64,000 bases of DNA from Ceratothoa steindachneri (Eukaryota; Arthropoda; Malacostraca; Isopoda; Cymothoidae), in NCBI GenBank assembly GCA_963969495.1, contig OZ018324.1, positions 136,244,327 to 136,308,326 of the forward strand. The letters are read 5' to 3'. Both the position numbers and the translations under genes were made by a program. Shown here piece after piece: positions 56,000-64,000 of the stretch. Below the pieces are notes generated by a model that saw only the letters and a list, made by a program, of their open reading frames with translations, had not been told where the DNA came from and made no database searches. Position 1 is the stretch's first letter. Each line of letters starts with the position of its first letter.

Positions 56000-56499
56000 G
56001 TAAGGGGAATTCTCTATCTTTATATATCTTCCAAAAGGTGACCTGCTTTCACAGTGCTCCTACATTGTCACTTTTTTTTTCTGAATTTCAACCTTTTTTT
56101 CTTTTTATTTCTTAAAATTTTTATTTGGGAGTTTTTCCACAACCTATATAATACACCCTGAACCACGCTAAAAGCTTGGTAGGGAAAGTTAGTATTTCTT
56201 GGTTTTCTGTGAATCAAATTAGATGACACTTTTCTCAGCTGGTCTGCACAATATGGCAATACTAATGTTATGTTTTTATTATGCTGCTGTTACATCGTTC
56301 AATGTTTATTTCAGATTCGTTGTTTTGGGGGGGAATTGTGCAAATAGCATCTATCCTTTTTAAGAACAACGGGATATCGCATAAACTTTAACAATGAAGA
56401 AAAGTCTTTCATCATTAAGGAAAGTGCTGAAGGCACCTTCTCCATGTGGACACGGTGAGACTATTTCTAAAGGACCCTTTGTTGAGAAATAAGAGATCC

Positions 56500-57353
56500 G
56501 ATTGTAGGACCTCCAAGACTGACAACGAGGGACTTGAGGGATATTGGCCACCAGTTAAATAGGAAACCCGGACAAATAGCAAAGTCATTTTTACCGCAGC
56601 TGGTTATTCCTTACTTACCGAAGATGACCAGGAACCATATCCTAGTGGACATGGCTTCTGTGTGAGATACCCTAAAACTGCCTACTTTAACGCCCTGTCA
56701 CAAGACCTTGGGGCTTCAATGGGCCCAGAAGTGCATGACGTTAGACATGAGTTGCATTTTCTTCACTGATGGCAGCAAGGGTACCCTTGATGGACTTGAA
56801 GGTTGGCCAAATGGTTGGGTCGATTTCAGAAATGAAGGTCACCAACATTTGTGACATCAACAGCAGGAAGGAGGAGTCATGTTGTGGGCAGGTATAATCA
56901 GACACAGACTTGTTGGCCCAGTCAGGGTGCTTGATATGTTTAAAGTGACTGCAGTCACCTACTGCAATCTCTTGAGTTAGTATTGTATCCCTGGCTAGAT
57001 GACATATCGTTGTCACTTCTACGGACTCTCTTTTTCATGTATGACAACACTCACTCCCATGGTTCCAGGGCCATCTGAGCATTCCTAGGCTCTTAAGGCA
57101 TACAAGGTGACAAATTGATGGTGTAATTGCCAGCCTCTCTGGATCTCAACGCAATTGAAAATTTGTGTTCCATCATTAAACAAGATGTTTATGCTGATGG
57201 ACGTCAATTTTTGTTTAAGGAAGTTTTATAGGTAGCCATCAAAGCTGTAGCAAAGGCAGTCCAACCTGCTAGTATTAAGAAATTGACAGATTCCATGCAT
57301 GAGTAGGTTTTTGAACTCATCCGTCAAAATGACTCTCATGTGGACAAATAATT
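56500..57353 (+). pseudogene. Tc1-like transposase, decayed
   Basis: Plus-strand pieces in order: RLTTRDLRDIGHQLNRKPGQ (56512), FFTDGSKGTLDG (56760; Gly for Glu after Asp), GGVMLWAGIIRHRLVGPVRV (56870), FMYDNTHSHGSRAI (57035; Tyr-Asp-Asn box) and SLDLNAIENLCSIIKQDVYA (57140). These are Tc1-type DDE boxes. Frameshifts and stops separate them. Confidence 0.75.
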
Positions 57354-57454
57354 CATTATGTCCATCAGTTGTGTATTATAGTTATGGTTTTCTGTTAAAT
57401 ATATACTCAAGGTATATTTAATGTGTATAATTATCCTTCATTTTCTCCAAAATA

Positions 57455-58738
57455 CGAGGGGCAGTCAATAAGTTTTGCAAATCGGTAGGGCAAAACAGAG
57501 AAAGGGGGATGGCTGTTTGTGGGGTTGTTAGGACAAGTTATGACAAATTAAAACCTGCAGCTGCAAGCTCCTGCCTCGTCTATTTAAGAAGCAGTAGCTG
57601 ATCGCAGATCGTCAGGCACAAATTTTTCAACAATGGAGAAGGTTTAGCACCGCGCAGTGATCAAATTTTTGACCAAGGAAGGCAAGAATGCAAAAGAGAT
57701 CCATGAACGCATGGTTGCAGTGTACACCGACACCGCTCCTTCCTATGCAACGATTGCCCGCTGGAATAGGGAGTTCCGCCATGGTCGTGAGTCCCTTGAA
57801 GATGACGCCCGTCAGACGTGACCAACGAGCAACGAGGACAATGTGGCCCGTGTGGAGAGGATGATCCTCGAAAATCGACGGGTGAAGGTGGAAGAAATCG
57901 AGCGAGAACTTGGAGTATCACATGGAAGTGTTATCAACATCATCCACGACAATTTGGCCATGACCAAGGTCTCTGCCCGATGGGTCCCTAGAAACCTCAC
58001 GAAACCTCACGCCCCATGAACGACTTCAACGTCGTCAAAGTTCGGAAGAGCTACTGCTCCTGTACAACCAAGACCCGGCGGGATTCGAGTCACGCATAGT
58101 GACAGGTGATGAAACGTTGGTCCATCACTGGGATCCTGAGACCAAGCTTGAAAGCATGGCCTGGAAGCACAGGGGCTCTCCAACCCCCATCAAGTTCCGG
58201 ACCCAGCCCTCAGCCAGCAAGATCATGGCCATCATCTTCTGGGATTCTGAGGGAGTGTTGATGGTGGACTATGCACCTCGTGTAAGGACCATCACAGGCC
58301 AATATTACGCCGAGGAACTGGCCGGGTTGAAGAAGTGCATCCGTCAGAAGCGGCGCAGCAAGTTGACACGCAGTGTCCTGCTCCTCCACGACAATGCCCC
58401 TGTCCACAAGGCCAGAGTTGCATGAGTGCGGATTCGAGGAGCTCAACCATCTCCCCTACAGTCCAGATCTGGCCTCTAGCGACTACTTTTTATTCTGCCA
58501 GCTCAAGGCTGTACTGCGTGGATGCTGGTTTGGGGATGATGAAGATGTCCAGCTCACCGTCCAGGAGTGGATTGAACAGCAGTCGGGAGATTTCTGGTTG
58601 TTGGGAATTCAAAGCCTCAGGGACAAGTGGCGCAAGTGCATTGAAGTCGAGGGTAGTTATATAGAAAATTAATAAAACTCTTTTCCGCATATCTCATTTC
58701 CTTATATCCGAATTGCAAAACTTATTGACCACTCCTCG
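57455..58738 (+). mobile_element. mariner transposon, full length but dead
   Basis: 1284 bp, the normal mariner size, flanked by TA. Ends CGAGGGGCAGTCAATAAGTT and the complement of AACTTATTGACCACTCCTCG, about 30-bp inverted repeats. It is inserted in the Tc1-like element. Confidence 0.9.
57633..58672 (+). pseudogene. mariner transposase pseudogene
   Basis: ATG at 57633; the fifth codon is already TAG, and a TGA follows at about 57820. Order: FLTKEGKNAKEIHERMVAVY and SYATIARWNREFRHG (DNA-binding), VSHGSVINIIHDNLAMTKVS, then the catalytic IVTGDETLVHH (first Asp), LLHDNAPVHKA (second) and YSPDLASSDYFLF (third Asp, DD34D type). At least one frameshift lies near 58015 and another near 58425. Identical in plan to the deleted copy at 1825-2175. 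Confidence 0.88.
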
Positions 58739-59214
58739 TATGTCTTGATGGGATATTTTCATTACAAATCTATTAGCTTGGTTCACCCCCAAAATGACTC
58801 TTCTGAAATAAAAATTGAAAGATATAATACAGCATAAGGAAAACATGACATTAGTGTTGCCATATTGTGCAGACCAGCTGGGAAGAGTTTCATCAAAATT
58901 TATTCAGAGAAAACTGTGAAATTCTAACTTTCCCTACCAACCTATTAATGTGGTTCAGGGTGTATATCAGGAGTTACATATTATATATATTACTTAAAGC
59001 TATGTATATGGAGCATATATTATATTGTCATAACTGTGCATTAAAGGTTGTATATATAATACCAATGCAAAAGTGGCACAGCTTGATTTACCTTTTGTTA
59101 AATATATATGTATATATTTAAATTTTTGTTTATTGTGAAACATGTATTTATTTTCTTAATAACTTATAAATTTTTATTTTGCAGATGTTAATTTTTTAGA
59201 TGCATATGTAAAAT

Positions 59215-61390
59215 GTCATTTAACAAAAGTGTTAAATTTAAATAGGAGTGGTTGAACTTAAAAAACAATGAATGGTGCCAACCAAATACTCAGGTTGGTA
59301 GTAATCTAATGTGTATTTTTTGCAACCAAACAATTTCATTTAAGCTAAAAGGAAACATGCTCTTATTGATCATAGCAATAATCAGAAGCATTTTAAAAAC
59401 AGAAAAAGTTTAAAAGCAGTCTTTGGTAATAAGTGAAATTGATAAAGATTTAGGAAATAATAGGAAAGCATCAAAAACAATTTTTTCATTTTATTTAAAA
59501 AAAAAAAAATTGTCTCAAAGAGATAAACTAAAGTGGTGTATATGGGAAGTCTATGTGATAATCCTAGCACAGACTGATGACATTGAAGAGACATTTAAAG
59601 ATATGTTTCCTAACTGCATTGTTCTAAAAGTTAAATTTAAGATTAGAGTTCTGTAAAACTTTCTTATCCATTAACAAAGGCTCTTGGACCATATTTTAAA
59701 GATAAACTTTTAAAAGATGAGAGATTCTTACTTTTCAATGATATATGATGAAATTACAAATGCTGCAAGCTTTAAGCCGATACAAGTTATGGTTCAATAT
59801 TGTTCTGAAAAACAAAGAAATTTGTTTAGCACACCTTCATATTTTCTTTATAGGACATATCAAGGCAGAAGCTTTAAAAGATTGCCTCAGCAAAACCTAG
59901 ATACCACATCACTGAAGCATAAAAAAATATTAGCATTTGGCTCAGATGGACCAACTGTTAATAATAAAGTTTTTTGCTTATTCAATCAAGATATCCAAGA
60001 GGTGAAAGGAAAAAAAACTTGGATATTGGTACATACAATTTGCATATTGTTCACAATGCTTATATGAAAGGAATGGCAGCTTCTTGAAGTATGGATTATA
60101 TTGATTTCATTCAAAATGTTCCTAGCCTTTTGAATGGCCAAGTCATAGAGAGGACTTCTCTATTGCGATTGATTTGCCTTGGTGCACTTCATCAAGCATG
60201 TATCCTCAAGATGGCTTACATTAGAGCCATCAGTTGACAGGCTTTTAGAGAAATACTTTATTTTATACCAGAAAAAAACAAAGATCTTAAATCAAATGAA
60301 AATATAAACATACAAAATGTTTACAAAATCTGACAATGAAGGCAAAGATGCTTTAAGAAACATTCTTTATTTTATAGTAAAAGAAAGCCAAAGATCTTAA
60401 ATAAAGTGAAAAATATAAACATAAAATATTTTAAAAAATCAACAATAAAGGCAAAGATGCTTTTTATATGAAAAACTTCAAGGCCTTACTATCTCATTGT
60501 CCAATCAGATTTTAAGTAGTTCATTTGTTTCTAGTGCATACAGATTTTCATTTCTCCAAAATGGACTTAGTAATATCAAAAACTTCAATTTTCTTCAGAA
60601 GACTTGCATTGGCATAAATTTGTTGATATTAGATAAACTTTCAGAAAATGAACTGCAAAATTTAAAAAGTTCCATTCAACAGTTTTATTTAGTAACCATT
60701 AATCATCTTTCTGAGCTACTTTATATTGGGAATGTTCTAAAATATTTCTCTTCCCTCTTTCCATTAAAAATTAAATCCTTTGAAAGTCAAAATGCCATTT
60801 TTAAATTGTCACAAATTATGCTATTTGACTCTCTTCAGAATGTGCTATTCACTGAAATGGAGATGCCTCCAAAGTGAAGATTACCAAAATTTTATGAAGA
60901 TGAAAGAATAGATCACTTTTAGCCAAAGGTTTTTAGTAAATCAAACTTTGCAGATGTTCTAAAATATCCACCTTTTGCCCAAATAGTAAAATCATCTTTA
61001 TCACTTCCACATAGAAGTGCTGCCATAGAAAGGGTTTTATTTTTTTTTAATCCAATAGAATTTTGACTGAAGAGAGAGAGCTGCAATGAGTGAATGAATG
61101 CTTAATGCAAGACTTTACATAAAAAAATAGTATGATTCTCTGAAACAAAAAAGCAAATGGGAAAAGATTAAGAGAATTGGAAGAAAAAAAGAAAAGCTAA
61201 ACTGGAGGAAATTAACTCCACAAAATGGAAAGTAGAAGAATTAAAATTTCATCTAAAAGAAGCAACAACAGACAAGTTTTTGGAAGAAGCTGTTGTAAAG
61301 TTACTACATGGAGTGGCAGAGAAAGATTTTACTGAAGTAGCCCTTGCACAATCATTACTTGATGCAGCCAGCTTAACCCATTAGTCATCC
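59215..61390 (+). mobile_element. hAT-superfamily transposase remnant
   Basis: Plus-strand pieces: a BED-type zinc-finger-like region (CIFCNQTISF followed by KHALIDHSNNQKH, 59310-59390), YFSMIYDEITNAASFKPIQV (59730; catalytic-region Asp), ILAFGSDGPTVNN (59925), VHTICIL, an open central part 60497-60877, then SLSLPHRSAAIERVLFFF (61000), the conserved hAT C-terminal dimerisation region. Stops throughout; no terminal repeats recognised. Confidence 0.72.
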
Positions 61391-62656
61391 AGCAAATTGC
61401 TTTGAAATCGCCCTCAAACAATTTATCTTTGCTACCTCATTCTGGAAAATAATAAAATAAAATATTTTAATGCTTTATTTTAAATCAAGTAATATATCAT
61501 TTTAATTGCAAAGAATTATTCTATTTATTTAACCTAAAAATTATTAATAACTTCTACATATTTAAAATTATCATTGGAAATATTTGCTTGTTGCTCAGTT
61601 ATTTCTTTTTAACTGAAGAAATAAATTGTTACATTTTAGTTACCTCTTCTAAGCCAAAACCATTTTATAGAAAACGTTGCTTATTTCTTATGGATAACAT
61701 TTTTATATGGAAGGATTTTTACAATTTAGCCCCCCCTTCCCCCAAAAAATATTCACCTATTTTTTTGGCTGAATAGGCTTTCCCCCCTTATCCACTTCCA
61801 ATAACATGCTGATTTTAATTGAATGATTTTTAAATGATTTTAATTGGATGAAAAATGAAAAACATAGTGTATTGAAAAAAGAAGGAAGTCCTCAAAAAAC
61901 GGCTCTTTAGACGTGTCTGAACCATAATTCAGCCCCTTTTTTGCGGACGCTTTATGGTGTGGCTGCATAAAAGGACTGATTTAAGCCATTTATGTATTTT
62001 AATTAGATGAGTACTCACTAACCTTTGAGTTTGACAAAAAAAAAATTATGAATTATAATAATCTGGGTGAATATGAGTCTAAAAGTGAAAGGCTACAAAA
62101 GGCCCTCAGGTGATTACATAGCACTGAATTGAGGACCTCTGATGGCCCTCAGGTAACTAATAGGTTAAAGAGAGAAGACAAAAAAGAAAGCTTCAAAATT
62201 TGATGAAATTCAGACAAAAATAAAAAAGAATCAAGCATCTCTAATTAGTAATTATTTTAAGAAGGAATAATTTTCTTTCGCTAATCATTGAAAAATGATG
62301 AAACTTTGATGAAATGTGGACATTTATTTTCTAATTGTTAGGCTTGGTTAATTTTGTAATGTTTGTATTTTCCAAGTGAAAGGCAATGCAGGTTTAGCTG
62401 TAATAGATATGCAAATTGATATACTTAAAAAATGTTTGATGATTTGTTACTTTCTTGCTTTGTTTTATAATTTGTCATTTGTTAATATATTGGTACTATG
62501 GCATATACCTTTATATTGCTAAGTTGGTATGAGGGAGGCCCTGTAGGACTTTCCTTTTTGGATTTTTGGAGTCTTATTATGATGTATCAAGCTATTAACA
62601 CATTTTTGTGAGTGTATGTTATGGTATATTTTAGGCAAATTGTCAATTTAGATATA
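61391..62656. other. Non-coding, with a copy of a dispersed repeat
   Basis: 62042-62165 matches 8740-8850 in inverted orientation. No gene recognised. Confidence 0.45.
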
Positions 62657-63358
62657 CAGGGGTTGGATAAAATAATTGGAACACATGTTAAATTAAATGA
62701 ATATTTACTTAATATGGAGTTGGTCCTCCTTTTGCTTTCTGAACAGTGTCGATGTGTCTTGGAATTGATTCATATAGCTTCCTGACTTCATTGAGAGGAA
62801 TCTTGCGCCATTCTTCTTGCAATACTCGCTCCAGCTGTTTCAGACACGATGGTGGAGGGTAACGACTTTGAACTTGTTGCTCAAAGACGCACCACAAATG
62901 CTCAATAATAAAATCTAGAAATTGTGGGTGCCACTCCATGTGTTGTAGCCCACTCCTATGCTCTCCATACCAATTCTTAACCACATGAGCTGTGTGTATT
63001 GGGGCATTGTCATCTTGGAAAAAGCACTTGCCATCAGGGAATAATGTCTGAACCATGGGATGGGCTTGATCTTCAAAAATATTCAGATATTCGTTGCTGT
63101 TGAGCCTACCATGCAGGGCAATGATTGAACCAAGAGAATTCCAAGATATGGCTGCCCAAACCATCACTGACCCTCCTTTGTGCTTCACTGTAGGAAGAAG
63201 GCAGTCAGGATTAAAAACTTCCCTGGGTTGCCTCCACACATAAACTCGCCCTGCAGTAGGGAAAAGAGAAAAACTGGACTTGTTCAGGAATATTACTTGC
63301 TTCCATTGGTCTGTTGACCAGCCTTTGTGATCTCTACACCAGTTGCCATAATCATGCT
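62657..63358 (-). mobile_element. Tc1-like transposon, truncated
   Basis: The terminal repeat starts CAGGGGTTGGATAAAATAAT at 62657 after TA. The transposase frame (63239-62709) contains GGSVMVWAAISW, FFQDDNAPIHTAH (second Asp) and DFIIEHLW (Glu box). Upstream in another frame the first catalytic box reads FLNKSSF, where SDES is usual, so the first Asp is lost. The N-terminal half and the other end are missing; a LINE tail abuts at about 63359. Confidence 0.82.
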
Positions 63359-63460
63359 ACAGACTAATACTGTTAATCTAGTCTAGTAGTAGGCTGTGTC
63401 ATGATTACGGTGACTTTTGCCCTAGTAGGCAATCGTCAGATGTGCCCCCCCTCCTCAAAT
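63359..63460 (+). mobile_element. I-like LINE 3' tail
   Basis: TCTAGTCTAGTAGTAGGCTG then GGTGACT...AATCGTC (63409-63437), the decayed 29-nt hairpin of the I-like LINE 3' UTR. Only the tail is present. Confidence 0.6.
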
Positions 63461-64000
63461 TAAAAATTGCCTGGAATGAAGCACATTGGGATAAATCTTG
63501 TTGGTGTGCAAAATCTGGTCAAACCCAAATCTGTAGGAGTGGACCACCCCATGCGCATTTCTAAGCCTAGTAGGAAGGTAGCAATTAGGTAGTTCCAGCT
63601 CCCTCATCCATGCTGAAAGCTGAATGGACCACCAATAGGTGGACAACCCTCTGCCCCCCCCAAAAAAAAAAAAATAAAATGAGTGAGTGCTGACCCCCCA
63701 AAGTGCCCTGCCAACTGAATGACTCTAAGCTGGAGACAGTGAGGCAGGAACTTCTCCACTAGAATAGTGAAGGTGGCATTGGTGAATTGCCCTCAGAAGT
63801 CTGGCTCTGAGCGGCATACAGCTATCCCCATTAAGACTTCCTACACATCTTTCAGATCCATACACCCAGCACTTTTAATCCCTTCCTTTTTCAGCCAGCT
63901 GCTCCCTTGACACAAACACTTCATCCTAATAGCTTCTACTGTCTACCCCCCCCCCCCTTCCTCCCTTGTTCATCACCCATTTTAATTTTTTGATAACTCA
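63461..64000. other. No gene recognised
   Basis: Short frames only, with C- and A-homopolymers at 63655-63675 and 63950. Confidence 0.3.

Larger units (their letters stand above)
56154..58962 (+). mobile_element. Tc1-like transposon with long inverted repeats, interrupted by a mariner
   Basis: Terminal inverted repeats of roughly 125-135 bp: plus strand from CACCCTGAACCAC (56154) and the complement ending GTGGTTCAGGGTG (58962), both flanked by TA. Without the 1.28-kb mariner and its TA duplication the element is about 1.52 kb. Inside is a decayed transposase. Confidence 0.85.

Overview
This window is animal nuclear DNA, most likely from an arthropod and probably a decapod crustacean. Spliced exons with GT/AG borders appear. 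Nearly everything else is layered transposable elements (I-like, CR1-like, L2/Rex-like and Jockey-like LINEs, Ty3/Gypsy, Tc1/mariner, hAT), and several degenerate families are of types I associate with crustacean and other arthropod genomes. The species is inferred, not shown. There is no rRNA, no CRISPR, no prokaryotic operon and no intact tRNA gene.

Host genes. Two conserved genes appear only as exons too short for ordinary ORF finding. On the minus strand at 3434-5061, three exons encode the N-terminus of a mitochondrial fission factor (Mff/Tango11-type) protein. On the plus strand at 55786-55999, one exon matches actin-related protein 5 (ACTR5). Their other exons are outside the window or were not recognised, so the surrounding repeats probably lie in introns.

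Layout. 1-2175: I-like LINE joined to a deleted mariner. 2178-9160: Mff exons, introns, a 39-bp degenerate tandem repeat and a tRNA-derived SINE. 9160-13600: decayed transposon-related genes and LINE pieces. 13599-26772: one I-like LINE (minus strand) split by two younger insertions, an intact Ty3/Gypsy element (14895-22696) and an intact Tc1 transposon (23547-24971). 26780-33600: a ~757-bp tandem repeat split by a 4.7-kb CR1 element with both ORFs. 33600-39110: CR1 pieces and a second, deleted Gypsy element. 39110-50160: decayed LINEs and transposases. 50160-54120: two deletion derivatives of the I-like LINE, head to tail. 54120-64000: ACTR5 exon, a Tc1 element interrupted by a mariner, an hAT remnant and another Tc1 fragment.

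The centrepiece is the Gypsy element. Its two 286-bp LTRs show no difference I could see, it has a 4-bp target duplication, a tRNA-Lys-type primer site, an open Gag with five zinc knuckles and an open 1765-codon Pol. Gag ends at a GGGAAAC slippery heptamer followed by a stop, and an 8-bp stem lies 9 nt downstream, so Gag-Pol is probably made by -1 frameshifting. Between RNase H and integrase, Pol carries two extra modules: an OTU-protease-like domain with Ser in place of the catalytic Cys, and a second retropepsin-like domain. The second, diverged Gypsy copy (35429-38341) keeps both. The CR1 element ends ORF1 with the same heptamer-plus-stop arrangement, and its ORF2 is open in the -1 frame.
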